A DNA stretch of 64,000 nucleotides from Vreelandella maris. Lineage in GTDB: Bacteria > Pseudomonadota > Gammaproteobacteria > Pseudomonadales > Halomonadaceae. The notes under the pieces are model-generated. The model was given only the letters and a program-made list of their open reading frames with translations. It searched no databases and was not told the DNA's origin. Position 1 is the first letter of the stretch, and each line of letters starts with the position of its first letter. The DNA lies in assembly GCF_013371085.1 (NCBI RefSeq), contig NZ_JABWCV010000020.1:1-64000 (forward strand), read 5' to 3'. A program made the translations under genes and the position numbers. Positions 30,402-39,520 of the stretch are shown here, piece by piece.

Positions 30402-31661
30402 TCAGTTGCTCAAGCCCCGAAAGGCTTCGGTCTCCTGACGCCGTTCATCCGTGTAGATGTGCTCCTGGGCGTCGGGATCCATGAAGTAAAGCGTGACATG
30501 GCCCCCCGCGCTGCGACTGTAGGTGGGTCGTGCCCGGGTAATAAGGCTGGCCATTCTTTGATGGTCAAAGTGCGAAAGGTAGATCTCCATCCATGTGAAG
30601 TACTGCGGGTCACGCAGGAAACCGGTGTACTGTTCCTGTGGCGCGTAATCGCCTAAAGCGGCGGGGTCGTCCAGGATCTGGAACAGGTAGTCGACGCCTT
30701 CATGGATGTTGCTGTCTTCATATTCCAGATCGAAGATGTCATAGCCTTGGCGATGGATGACCTGCATATTGGTGATGAGGTAATTGAGTGCGTAGTTTTG
30801 GTAGTGAGTAGCGCGTCGTCCGCGACTCATCTCAAGGGGCAGAGCGCCTTCCTCGGTCATGTCGTGCAGGGCCGAGTAAATGGCACTAACACCAAAACGA
30901 AACAGGTCGTTGTCTTCGACCAGCACGCCAATCATGGTGGCGTAAAGCGCGCGACGATATAAATGGTTATTACAGCAGCTATCCTGCGGCGGACCAGGAA
31001 CTGCCGAGTGCTGTAAGGCCAAGCCTTGCAGCCACTGTTCAATGTCGGCCCGCTCTTCTTCAAGACCATCAATGAAAGGGCGCACGATAGAGTAGGCCAT
31101 GGCCGCCGCGAACAACATCGACTCAGAGGCGAACCAGGCTTGCGGTTGCGCCGTATCATAGACAAAGTCGGTCAGGGCCTCGGCCTCGGCCCAGCGATAC
31201 AAGTAATGCACCAGGCATTCGGCATAGTAAATGTCGCCACTCGCAACGAAAGAACCGGCCAGGTTCGATACGCTATCTTCGAAATCGAACAATGGCCCGG
31301 TAGCCAGCTCCCATGCTGTGCGACGGGGGTAGAAACCGGGTATCGCCCCCCGCGTCGTGATGGGCTCCGAGTTAGTCTTCTGGCGGCAACTGGGGCCCAT
31401 CGAGAGCTTGTCGCTTAACTGCAGCAAAATAGTGCTATCGGTTTGCTCAAGCAGCGCCATGCGCGCTTTTACGTCAAAATAGCTGGCGTTCGTATCGGTG
31501 ACACGATAGTTGGAAAGGTCAATTTTTTGGCGTTCCTCTCTTGAGAGGGTGTCGTCCAAGTTCGTATCGGCCGACAGATCGATGCTGCCCATTGCCAATA
31601 AGGCAATGGGCAAGGCAAACAGAAACCGTGCGGAACGCCCTTTTGTTAAGGCAATAGACAT
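30402..31661 (-). CDS. PL5-type uronate lyase, AlgL-like
   Basis: A periplasmic protein of 419 residues with a signal peptide (ARFLFALPIALLAMGS) and an all-helical alginate-lyase (polysaccharide lyase family 5) domain. The catalytic blocks are recognisable: CCNNHLYRRALYATM (Asn-His pair) and SRGRRATHYQNYAL (Arg and Tyr). AlgL clears polymer that strays into the periplasm during alginate secretion. PL5 also has members that cut polyglucuronate, which matters because this locus carries a UDP-glucose dehydrogenase. The ATG at 31661 (GGAG about 11 bases upstream) is preferred to a TTG at 31688. Expression may be influenced by the 14-bp repeat array directly upstream. Confidence 0.82.
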   Translation of the reverse strand: MSIALTKGRSARFLFALPIALLAMGSIDLSADTNLDDTLSREERQKIDLSNYRVTDTNASYFDVKARMALLEQTDSTILLQLSDKLSMGPSCRQKTNSEPITTRGAIPGFYPRRTAWELATGPLFDFEDSVSNLAGSFVASGDIYYAECLVHYLYRWAEAEALTDFVYDTAQPQAWFASESMLFAAAMAYSIVRPFIDGLEEERADIEQWLQGLALQHSAVPGPPQDSCCNNHLYRRALYATMIGVLVEDNDLFRFGVSAIYSALHDMTEEGALPLEMSRGRRATHYQNYALNYLITNMQVIHRQGYDIFDLEYEDSNIHEGVDYLFQILDDPAALGDYAPQEQYTGFLRDPQYFTWMEIYLSHFDHQRMASLITRARPTYSRSAGGHVTLYFMDPDAQEHIYTDERRQETEAFRGLSN

Positions 31662-31682
31662 GATCGTTATTGCTCCAATTGC

Positions 31683-31816
31683 GCTCAAGTACTTATGTTC
31701 AAGTACTTATGTTCAAGTACTTATGTTCAAGTACTTATGTTCAAGTACTTATATTCAAGTACTTATATTCAAGTACTTATATTCGAGTACTTATGCTCAA
31801 GTACTAGCGCTCAAGA
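31683..31816 (-). repeat. 14-bp tandem repeat array, about ten units, between two lyase genes
   Basis: Ten units of TTCAAGTACTTATG-type sequence. The CAAGTAC core (CGAGTAC in one unit) recurs exactly every 14 bp from 31686 to 31798, with a degenerate last unit (tcaagatct) at 31811. Early units read ttatg, later ones ttata or ttatgc. The array fills essentially the whole intergenic space between the PL14-like gene (ends 31811) and the AlgL-like gene (starts 31661). Each unit contains the palindrome AGTACT. Copy-number slippage would change the spacing between the two genes. Confidence 0.95.
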
Positions 31817-32707
31817 TCTTGAGGTATAGAAACGGAAGTCGGCAAAATCCACGTACTGGTCGCGTGGCGTGCGCCAGCCTTCCCCGGTCCCGCCAAAGAA
31901 AGTGGAAAACATCAAACCATCAATGGTGATGTCCGGCGTGGTACGAAAAATAATGTTCTGCTGTTCCAGCACAGGCTCGCCGTCTATCCAGATCCGGGCG
32001 ACACCGTTCTCCCGCTTTGGGTCGTTAAGCATGATTTCCTGTTCAATAGTGACCCATGATCCAGTCGGGTAGCGCCAGAAGCCGCGACCAACTGAGGCTC
32101 CCTCGAAACCAACCACGTAAGGGTAGAGCTCACCTGCACCCTCCTTGCGCCACATCAAGCGCATAGAGAAACCGTTTTCGCCATCGACGCTCTCGCCGCC
32201 GGAGGGGGCTTCACCTCCGTACAACCCAGGCAGTTTGCCCCCCTTCACGAAATCAAAATCGGCAGGGAAGCGCACCTTGTAGCTCAGGCAGGCACGGTCG
32301 GCTTCCTGGAGCGAAGGGGGTTCGCTGTAGAAGCCGGCCCCGCCGAGAGGCTCATCACTGGGTGAGGAGCTGCCAGCGGGATAGTGGACACGCAGCCCAG
32401 CTTCATTGATGCCGGTATCGTTAGCAGCCAAGCGCTCTACGTTCTCTTTGGTTCCCCAGTGGCGATTGGTATCGAACCCCTGGCGAACGGCGTTATAAGC
32501 GTCTTCGGCGGGCGCCGGACTTGGGGTTTCGGCCAACTCATAACGTTGAGAGCAAGGCGCCACTTGTGGAATGCTGACGACGGCATCCTCGGCTTTGTCG
32601 GCATGGCTGACCGCGAACGGTAGCAGCGTTAGCACGCTCAATAGCAGACGCTTGTGCCGTAACCCGATACACGGGTGCTGGTGTTTACCCTTCATCGCTG
32701 GTTTCAT
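31811..32707 (-). CDS. PL14-like polysaccharide lyase domain protein
   Basis: An exported protein of 298 residues (signal peptide about residues 18-37, LLLSVLTLLPFAVSHA). A beta-jelly-roll domain has the PL14-type core: CLSYKVRFPADFDFVKGG, KLPGLYGG, NGFSMRLMWR and, near the end, STFFGGTGEGWRTPRDQYVDFADF. PL14 lyases act on alginate and on beta-1,4-glucuronan. Its start overlaps the end of the Alg44-like gene by about 23 bases, so it belongs to the same operon. This gene has no counterpart in the Pseudomonas alginate operon. A second internal ATG at 32695 could be the true start. Confidence 0.72.
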   Translation of the reverse strand: MKPAMKGKHQHPCIGLRHKRLLLSVLTLLPFAVSHADKAEDAVVSIPQVAPCSQRYELAETPSPAPAEDAYNAVRQGFDTNRHWGTKENVERLAANDTGINEAGLRVHYPAGSSSPSDEPLGGAGFYSEPPSLQEADRACLSYKVRFPADFDFVKGGKLPGLYGGEAPSGGESVDGENGFSMRLMWRKEGAGELYPYVVGFEGASVGRGFWRYPTGSWVTIEQEIMLNDPKRENGVARIWIDGEPVLEQQNIIFRTTPDITIDGLMFSTFFGGTGEGWRTPRDQYVDFADFRFYTSRS

Positions 32708-34265
32708 CGGTACCGTTCCTATAGTGGTTTATTTCCTCCAGGGCTTTGTCATAGAGGTCATAGCTGGACTGTTTTATCCAGTTCGCGCCTTGCCATATTT
32801 TTTCCGAGGTGGCACTCAGCAGCGGTGTTTCGCTAAAGCGAACATCTACCGGCTGGCCCACGCTTTCTGGAGGCAGTGGCGCCTCTGGCGACAGCAGTAC
32901 ACTGGCCACGTTTTGCTGCTGCCGTACCCAACTGGGGAAACCGGCGCGGGGCTGTGGTTCAACGTCAAGGGCGACATTGCGCACCTGGGCGCGAATCGGC
33001 TGGGTGGCATTGGCCAGTGTGACGTAGGCCTGCTGATTGGGCTCGATGCGGCTAATGTCATCCATGTGCACCAGTGCCTCGACCATCACGTCACCTTCAT
33101 CGGTACGGACCAGGGTCATGATCCGCTCGCTCTCGTCGATGTAGACCCCGGCGGCACTACTTAGCGCCCAGGCCACACGGCAGTCACAGGGGCTGTATAT
33201 TTCGTTACTGGCCTGAAGTTCTTTGAGGGCGGCGATACGCGAGTTCTCGAAATCGCGCACTTCCTCGAACTGTTCGACACGGGCCTCGGCGATATCTGGC
33301 GAGACCGTCTCGAAAGTGGTGAGGTCACCGCTGGCCGGCTGTGCGGAGCTGGCCAAGCTGATCTCTTGGTCATCTTCCTCAAGGTAGTTACGTAGATTCT
33401 CTATCAGTTGGACGTTATAGCTAAGTGCCGCCTCTGCCAGGATCAGGTCTGATTCGAGGTCGCTATTGATCACGTTGGTCAATAACTGATCGCGCTCGAC
33501 TTGGTCCCCAGCGGTGAAGCCGTGCTCGCCAAGTATTCCAGGGCTGGGGGCGCGGATATCGATACGCGGCGCCGTCACAGCGGCGAAGCTGGGCTCAATC
33601 AGAACGAAGTTGCGATAGGCCGTCGCCGCGCTTACCAACACCAACAAACCGATCGCCAGAAACAGGAGAATGTAGCGGCCGATAGGCTTTGGTTGGCGCT
33701 TAGGAGGCGTTGGTTTGGTTGCCTGTCGCTTGCGTGGCGTCTGTGGATCTTCGCTGGCCATTTGGCCTTCGATATTGGGCGAACGCCCACTCAACCCGCT
33801 ACGAATGATCTGACGTAGCGACTCGTGGTGCTGCGGATCTATCTCATTAATCTTGAACCTAACGTCATATCCATTGCCACGCTCTCTGGGAATGGCGTCA
33901 AGGCATTCGGCGTTGACGGCCACCATGACGTCAAAGTTACCCGCGGCCATGATCAGTGACGCGGAAACACGCTCGCCCGGTTCAAAAGCACGTTCGCTGT
34001 GGGCAGAGAAGCCGCCGAGGGAGACATCATTGCCGTCCAGCTCAGTATCGCTATCGGCGAGGGTTACTCGAAATGGGGTCGCCACCCGGATATAGCCACG
34101 TTCATCGCGACGCTCGTGCTGCAGTGAGTTACCTTGCATCAGGCGTTCGTTTTCTTGATTGACACTTTCTGACGTTGGGGACGCATCGTCTTTCGTCCCT
34201 TGTTGATTTTCGTCGAGAGTGGGTTCATGCCGCTTGTGGGCACCGTTTAAATGATCATCTTTCAT
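32685..34265 (-). CDS. Alg44-like protein: PilZ domain, membrane anchor and HlyD-type periplasmic domain
   Basis: A protein of 526 residues. An N-terminal cytosolic PilZ domain (about residues 50-150) has the cyclic-di-GMP motifs RRDER (RxxxR, residues 52-56) and DVSLGG (DxSxxG, residues 80-85). One transmembrane helix follows (about 200-222, YILLFLAIGLLVLVSAAT). A periplasmic HlyD/membrane-fusion-like domain carries a lipoyl-type half, a coiled coil near residues 270-350 and a CDCR pair in SPCDCRVAW. Alg44 is the c-di-GMP receptor that switches on Alg8 mannuronan synthesis, so polymer synthesis here is likely c-di-GMP dependent. The ATG at 34265 has AAGGAG upstream; longer readings overlap the Alg8-like gene. 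Confidence 0.85.
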   Translation of the reverse strand: MKDDHLNGAHKRHEPTLDENQQGTKDDASPTSESVNQENERLMQGNSLQHERRDERGYIRVATPFRVTLADSDTELDGNDVSLGGFSAHSERAFEPGERVSASLIMAAGNFDVMVAVNAECLDAIPRERGNGYDVRFKINEIDPQHHESLRQIIRSGLSGRSPNIEGQMASEDPQTPRKRQATKPTPPKRQPKPIGRYILLFLAIGLLVLVSAATAYRNFVLIEPSFAAVTAPRIDIRAPSPGILGEHGFTAGDQVERDQLLTNVINSDLESDLILAEAALSYNVQLIENLRNYLEEDDQEISLASSAQPASGDLTTFETVSPDIAEARVEQFEEVRDFENSRIAALKELQASNEIYSPCDCRVAWALSSAAGVYIDESERIMTLVRTDEGDVMVEALVHMDDISRIEPNQQAYVTLANATQPIRAQVRNVALDVEPQPRAGFPSWVRQQQNVASVLLSPEAPLPPESVGQPVDVRFSETPLLSATSEKIWQGANWIKQSSYDLYDKALEEINHYRNGTDETSDEG

Positions 34266-34284
34266 CCGAAGGTTGCTCCTTGCA

Positions 34285-36102
34285 TCAGGGATGAGTCGTA
34301 GACACCTCGAGCGGGGGCGTAGGCTCGATCCAAAGCCTTTCATTGCACTGTCTTTGAGAGCGCTTTGAGAGCACCGTTAGTGTGGTCTGTTGACGGGTCT
34401 GCGTGCTGGCGCTCTGTGACAGCGCCTTGATCAGGCCACCTTCCACCAGAAAATAGTCGGGGGGTGACTGGACCGGTTCACAGGCCTTGTCGGTATGGTT
34501 GGTGTCGACCGAGCGATCTAGACGCTGGGAACCATGGACAGGCTCCCGAACCTGATCGAGAGCGATATGCATAGTGGTCCGGTCTGGAGGCATTATGTCG
34601 CCGGTCGAGATAACCAGGATGAAGAGAAGAACGCCATAGACCAAACTATGCAACGCATGACCTATACGCCGCTGCCTGCGTGCCGCCACTGGATCGTCTG
34701 GTTCGCCAGCGGAGATACCCTGGCGCGACCATTGCTGACGATTGAAGCGAAAGCTGACATAGGTCTTAAGAATTGCGCCCCACACCTGGTTGTAGTAAAT
34801 CAGCGGAATCCACAGCAGACTGAAACGGCCGCGTTGCCAAGCCAGAACAGACACCGCAATGCCACGGCTAAACATGACCCACAGCACGTAGGTGAAGAAA
34901 AACGAGGGCCTGATGAAAAGCGTCACCAGGGTTACCACCGTGGGGCCCACCAGGGTCGTCCACATGGAGATTCGCTGGTCGACCAGGCTCCACCAGGTGA
35001 ACATTCCCATCGGGCGAGGGCCCAAGGCGATGGCGCGATTGCTGGTGCGCAGCATGTTGCCAAACCAGCGCCGCATCAGATCCGTGGACGAGGCGAAGAA
35101 GCGATGTCGGTTGGGCAGTTCTTCGAACCCAGTCACGTAGACATCGGGAACGTAGAGCATCGACCAGCCGTTCTTTAGCAGCCAATACCACGATGACTTA
35201 TCGTCACCGGACAGAAACTTGAAACTACCGAAGCGCCAATGATCAACGTGGTCGCTCTCGATCAGTTCGATGAAATCCGGCTGAATGGCGAGGTCGGTGC
35301 GAAAGACGCTGTAACGCCCCGTGAGAACCAACAGGCGACGCGATAGCGACATCGAACTCATCATCAGATGGCGCTGTGCATAGCGTAGGTCGTACCACTC
35401 ACGGGTAACATCATTACCAGTGACCTTGGCGCGGTTGTTCGTCGTCAGCGCCCCCAGGTCCTCCTGGGCGATAAAGAAAGGCAGCGTGCGTGACAGCGTG
35501 TTTGGCTCAAGGAGGATATCGCCATCCATTGAGATCAGCAGCGATCCCGGCGCGGGCAAGCACCGGGAGATCGCCCGCAGCACCTCAGCCATGGCCGAAC
35601 GCTTACCGTCCCCCTTCTGAAACATGTAGCGCACGGTGACATTCTGCGGCCAGCCATTGTCGTCCAGGACGTGATTGATGATATCCACGTCGGTACGGTC
35701 CGACACAGAGGCAAAAATCGTCGTCGGCACACCGTATTGATGGGCTTCACGTATCAGCGCATCGTAGACCTGAAAGTTGACCTGCTGATCGATACGAAAG
35801 GACGTACACAGCACGTACAACTCAGGCGGCTTCTCGTGGTTACCGGCTGCATCGGCTTCGGCACGCAAGCTCGGAAAGACAAGTCGGTTGTACCCGAGCG
35901 AGCGAACGGCCTGTACCGCCCACCACGAGTACCGCCAGATGGCGATCCACCCGATGATGAAAAAGAAGCTCTGCGACTCGGGCGAAAACACATCCGCTGG
36001 CAGCTCCCTAACGACGAAGATCAGCAGCGCCAAACCGAACAGGAAAGTGGTCAGTTCCGTCATACGGCTGGCAGAGGAGTGCTTATGGCGTTTAGCAAAC
36101 AT
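34285..36102 (-). CDS. Alg8-like GT2 polymer synthase
   Basis: An inner-membrane processive glycosyltransferase of 605 residues, most similar in pattern to Alg8 mannuronan synthase. N-terminal helices precede a GT2 domain with the aspartate motif SMDGDI, the acceptor-site motif SGDDKSSWYWL and the DQRISMWTTL (Q-x-x-x-W type) motif, then four C-terminal helices. Alg8 polymerises GDP-mannuronate, but the adjacent dehydrogenase makes UDP-glucuronate, so the donor here may be UDP-GlcA. The C-terminus carries a hydrophilic tail of about 95 residues after the last helix (STGDIMPPDRTT onward), which is longer than in Alg8 (494 residues) and has no recognised domain. It is the second gene of the operon. 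Confidence 0.83.
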   Translation of the reverse strand: MFAKRHKHSSASRMTELTTFLFGLALLIFVVRELPADVFSPESQSFFFIIGWIAIWRYSWWAVQAVRSLGYNRLVFPSLRAEADAAGNHEKPPELYVLCTSFRIDQQVNFQVYDALIREAHQYGVPTTIFASVSDRTDVDIINHVLDDNGWPQNVTVRYMFQKGDGKRSAMAEVLRAISRCLPAPGSLLISMDGDILLEPNTLSRTLPFFIAQEDLGALTTNNRAKVTGNDVTREWYDLRYAQRHLMMSSMSLSRRLLVLTGRYSVFRTDLAIQPDFIELIESDHVDHWRFGSFKFLSGDDKSSWYWLLKNGWSMLYVPDVYVTGFEELPNRHRFFASSTDLMRRWFGNMLRTSNRAIALGPRPMGMFTWWSLVDQRISMWTTLVGPTVVTLVTLFIRPSFFFTYVLWVMFSRGIAVSVLAWQRGRFSLLWIPLIYYNQVWGAILKTYVSFRFNRQQWSRQGISAGEPDDPVAARRQRRIGHALHSLVYGVLLFILVISTGDIMPPDRTTMHIALDQVREPVHGSQRLDRSVDTNHTDKACEPVQSPPDYFLVEGGLIKALSQSASTQTRQQTTLTVLSKRSQRQCNERLWIEPTPPLEVSTTHP

Positions 36103-36111
36103 GGGAATGCC

Positions 36112-37458
36112 TCAAGCCGGGATGGGTCGCACGGAGTCACCGCGGCCGATGGCGTAATAGGCAAGCCCTGCCGCCTTGACGCTTTCGGGATGAAAGAGAT
36201 TGCGGCCATCGACAACCACGGGTTCCAGGAGCGTCTTGCGTAACAGCGAGAAGTCGACGGTGCGAAAAGCTTTCCACTCGGTGCAGATGACCAGCGCATG
36301 GGCGCCTTCCAGCGTGTCTTCGCGTTGTTCAGCGAGCACCAAGTCGTCACGCTCTCCGTAGATTCGACGGCACTCGTTGTTGGCCTCTGGATCAAACGCC
36401 TGAACGCGCGCGCCGGCATCCCATAGGGCTTCCATCAGGGCGCGGCTGGGGGCCTCACGCATATCATCGGTGTTAGGTTTGAAGGCAAGCCCCCACACGG
36501 CAATGGTTTTGCCTGCCAGTTGGCCATCGAAGGCTTGATAAAGCTTTTCGAACAACTTGTTCTTCTGCCGGAAATTGACCTGTTCCACCGCCTCAATGAT
36601 GTGAGCGGGATGGCCGACTTCCTCGGCGGTATTGGCGAGCGCTCTGACGTCTTTAGGAAAGCAGGAGCCCCCATAGCCACAGCCGGGGTAGATGAAGCTG
36701 TAACCAATACGCGGGTCGGAACCGATCCCATGACGAACCTCTTCAACCTCCGCGCCGAGATGCTCGGCGAGGTTGGCGACTTCATTGATGAAACTAATCT
36801 TGGTCGCCAGCAGCGCATTCGCCGCGTATTTGGTCAATTCGGCACTGCGCACACCCATGAACATCATCTTGTCGCGCTGGCGGTTGTAAGGGCCATAACA
36901 TTCCCGCATGGCTTCCCTGACGCGCTCAGATTCGGTGCCGACGATGATCCGAGAGCCGCGCGAGAAGTCCTCAATCGCCGCCCCTTCTTTGAGGAATTCC
37001 GGGTTCGAACAAACGTCGAACTCAAGGTCAAGACCCCGCTTCTCAAGCTCGATTGCAACAGCACGCTCCACCTTTGCGGCGGTACCCACGGGCACAGTCG
37101 ATTTGTCGACGATAATTTTGTAATCGTCCATATGCTGGCCAATGGTCTCAGCCACTTTAAGCACGTGCTTGAGATCGGCACTTCCATCTTCGTCGGACGG
37201 GGTGCCAACAGCGATGAACTGAAGCAAGCCGAATTTGACCGCCTCGGCGGCATCCGTGGTGAAACTTAAACGACCAGCGGCCTGATTATCGCTAACTAGA
37301 CGCTCCAAACCGGGCTCAAAAATCGGTATTTCGCCAGCTTTAAGGCGGGAGACTTTATCCTTGTCTACGTCGACACACATAACGTCATGACCGACGTCGG
37401 CTAGGCAGGCGCCCGTTACGAGACCCACATAACCACAAGCGAAGATGGTAATCCTCAT
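36112..37458 (-). CDS. ugd: UDP-glucose 6-dehydrogenase
   Basis: A cytoplasmic enzyme of 448 residues that oxidises UDP-glucose to UDP-glucuronate with two NAD+. The Rossmann start is [24 protein letters not shown]. The catalytic Cys lies in [19 protein letters not shown] and [15 protein letters not shown] is conserved. Motifs such as [14 protein letters not shown] and [14 protein letters not shown] are those of UDP-glucose dehydrogenases; AlgD (GDP-mannose dehydrogenase) reads GFAFGGSCLPKD instead. As first gene of the operon it would provide the sugar-nucleotide precursor. An Ala replaces the usual Gly in the first GxGxxG (FACGYVG for FGxGYVG). The ATG at 37458 is preferred to 37494. Confidence 0.92.
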   Translation of the reverse strand: MRITIFACGYVGLVTGACLADVGHDVMCVDVDKDKVSRLKAGEIPIFEPGLERLVSDNQAAGRLSFTTDAAEAVKFGLLQFIAVGTPSDEDGSADLKHVLKVAETIGQHMDDYKIIVDKSTVPVGTAAKVERAVAIELEKRGLDLEFDVCSNPEFLKEGAAIEDFSRGSRIIVGTESERVREAMRECYGPYNRQRDKMMFMGVRSAELTKYAANALLATKISFINEVANLAEHLGAEVEEVRHGIGSDPRIGYSFIYPGCGYGGSCFPKDVRALANTAEEVGHPAHIIEAVEQVNFRQKNKLFEKLYQAFDGQLAGKTIAVWGLAFKPNTDDMREAPSRALMEALWDAGARVQAFDPEANNECRRIYGERDDLVLAEQREDTLEGAHALVICTEWKAFRTVDFSLLRKTLLEPVVVDGRNLFHPESVKAAGLAYYAIGRGDSVRPIPA

Positions 37459-38141
37459 TTTCCCTGCTACTCCTTGTCCTTGTTGATGTGCCATTCCATG
37501 GTTTTTTTACGTCAGATGGTTGCCGATAGGCTCTGGCGTAAAAGGTTTAGAACTTGGACATCGAACTTTTTTCAATCCAAAAAACCAACACGTCCTCATA
37601 TTTAGGAGGTTGATAGGAGGTTCGTATATTAGTAATATCGAAATTCGCGTTACGCGTTTGCTAATCTTCTGCACAAACGGTTACACAATTAGGATAGGTG
37701 ATGCTGAGCTGGCCCTCTGTTCGCTAGCGCACTTAAGTCGTCTTAGCCGCTTCAGAATTACCCACAGAACTTTGATTTATAACTATTTTTAAAGTTTTCA
37801 GCGGACTTGCTAGCAAACCGTGATCAGGCAGTCTATTGGCGGAAAGAGTTACGTTAATGGCATCTGATTGATCGTCACTGATAGCTTTTGGCAGCAAAGC
37901 CAGACTGATTAAGCTGCATATATTTGTCGGCTATTCGGGTGGCATGCTTAAACACCATCAAGCTAGCCAAGCGACGTACGGGACGCGACGTCTCCAGCAA
38001 TAGCTATATGAGTCAGCGCTATCAGTAGCTGCTTAAAAATATGACCGGCAGGCTGTTTTCCTTTGCCCTCCTCGATAGTTTGTTTGGCGGGGCCTTTCTG
38101 TCAACCAGAGAGCCCAATAGATAAATGCAGGGCTGAATTCT
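37459..38141. other. intergenic region upstream of exopolysaccharide operon
   Basis: 683 bp with no supported gene. The operon promoter should be at its left end, reading leftward. A 90-codon ORF at 37520-37792 has no recognisable features and odd composition. From about 37800 onward the sequence looks like eroded coding DNA. No inverted repeats of an insertion sequence were recognised. Confidence 0.4.
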
Positions 38142-38329
38142 AGGCCGTTTCCGAAGGCATGTGCCGGATTCACCGCACTGCAGGAGGAATTATCGTTGTC
38201 GGCCTGCCGATGTTTATTCTGGTGTTTATTAAGATATTTACGTTATACCGCGGCCTCTTCCATGAGGATCTGAGCGAAGTACGGGTAGGCAGCCTACCTA
38301 GGCAGGAAGAATTGAAGCCGGAGAATTAG
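38142..38329 (+). pseudogene. decayed 3' end of a BCCT transporter gene
   Basis: Clearly homologous to the last part of the BCCT gene at 10581-12203. Shared strings include ttccgaaggcatg, accgcactgcaggagg, tcggcctgccgatgtttatt and catgaggatctgagcgaa, and the same stop context (gagaattagg against gaggattagg). Relative to the intact gene it lacks about 35 bp after the first string and has frame-breaking changes. Similarity continues weakly about 20 bp past the stop. It is a non-functional remnant of a duplicated or rearranged BCCT locus. Confidence 0.85.
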
Positions 38330-38842
38330 GCGATACAGAACAGGGGCCTGCTAGGAATTGCTGGCTCCTGTTGCAATTATCAAGCCCGGCAGGTTGAACA
38401 GTTTCTGATTGCTAATAAGTCCTAAACGCAAACCTCGGCGAATTTTTCCAATGCAGCTCCAGCTATCTCTTACTAAGCGTTGAAATCTTTTGCTTAAGAG
38501 CCTCAGCCAGCTTAAGCAGCTTGTGCTAGGCTAAATTTAGTAGAGAACTGGGCTCATACCCGAAAGCTAGAAGGCGAAGTATAACTACGTAGCATGGGGC
38601 TGAAAACGGCCCTGAACAGTCTTTGATGAGATTGGAGCCTTTGGCTCACTATGCGTGTTTTCTAGTAGGGTTCGTAACACGAGCACTCGCATTGCTGGAG
38701 AAAAATCTTTTAAATACTGCACGCTCAATAACTAAGTGCAACCTGAAGCTCAAAGCCTGAGTTTATAGATCTAATAGATTAGCGATAAAAACTGCTTTTT
38801 AGCCTCTAAACCCAGGCATCATAAATACTACGAGAGTTTGAA
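38330..38842. other. intergenic region, nothing recognised
   Basis: 513 bp without a supported gene. The mixed composition suggests degraded sequence rather than a designed regulatory region. No repeats or RNA genes were recognised. Confidence 0.35.
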
Positions 38843-39322
38843 ATGACGGACATAGAACATCGGCTAGAAGATTTAGAGAGACGTATTTCAAGGCTAGAGA
38901 GTGGCGATGCTATCGAAAGAAAAAGCGCTGTCACACCAACGTCATCGACCGAGGAACTTATCTCTGTTGAGGTAAAAAATAAGCGTTATGATCCAGAGAA
39001 TTCAGCACTAGGAAAGTTTAAAGATCACATCTGTGTTTGATTGCTATTATACGCTATCTGTGGCTAGTAAGCCTACACGCGCTGTCAAAGGGCATTAGAG
39101 TTAAGCGACCTCTTCGGAGAGGTTAATTTTCGCATAAACATTACGCTCAACGATGCTCTCGAACCGGGAAAACGCACAATTCATGAAGGCATCGGTTTCA
39201 ACTACAATCAATTCATGGAAGAACACCAATGGATGCTAGGAACAGACCTTAAGGATATGAAGGTCAGCTTCAAGGTATTGAATGTTATTTTCTCCGATGG
39301 GACTTCTGAAGCGCTTTCTTAA
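38843..39322 (+). pseudogene. hypothetical protein gene with two compensating frameshifts
   Basis: It begins with a short coiled-coil segment (MTDIEHRLEDLERRISRLES) and, after repair, continues through DHIWFDCYYTLSV, KGALELSDLFGEVNFRINITL, GIGFNYNQFMEEHQWMLG and VLNVIFSDGTSEALS to a stop at 39320. The frame is lost at 39031-39037 (one extra T, atctgtgttt where atctggttt fits) and regained at about 39089-39093 (one missing G, aagggcatt where aaggggcatt fits). The repaired product has about 159 residues. I do not recognise a named family; the conserved, ordered look of the C-terminal part shows it was a real gene. Read literally, only 65 codons are open from the ATG. Confidence 0.7.
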
Positions 39323-39520
39323 AACTATCCCTAGCTGAAGCCGGTTATAGTCTGCAGCATAAATAGCCAATAAAAATTAGATAGATAATTCATAATGGTA
39401 AGGTACTGGTGGTTAATATTAGCTACAGCTGGATTCTGCGCATTAAGTTTTTAGAAGAACAAAACGAGAAAACAAGCTTTAATGAAGAAATATAATGGCA
39501 CTTAACTTGTTGATAAATTA
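39323..39520 (+). other. intergenic, possible broken small membrane peptide
   Basis: No firm gene. From 39394 an ATG opens a hydrophobic peptide (MVRYWWLILATAGFCALSF) that stops at a T-run. One extra T would extend it with EEQNEKTSFNEEI to a total of about 33 residues. This is too short and unsupported to call a gene. Confidence 0.25.

Noticed and set aside
31683..31816. CRISPR array
   Set aside because: Units are contiguous 14-bp repeats without spacers and no cas gene is present.
36112..37458. AlgD (GDP-mannose dehydrogenase) because of the alginate-like neighbours
   Set aside because: The catalytic-loop and N-terminal motifs ([22 protein letters not shown]) are those of UDP-glucose dehydrogenases, not of AlgD.
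37520..37792. A 90-codon gene upstream of ugd
   Set aside because: Unusual composition, no family resemblance, no clear ribosome binding site, and it overlaps the expected operon promoter.
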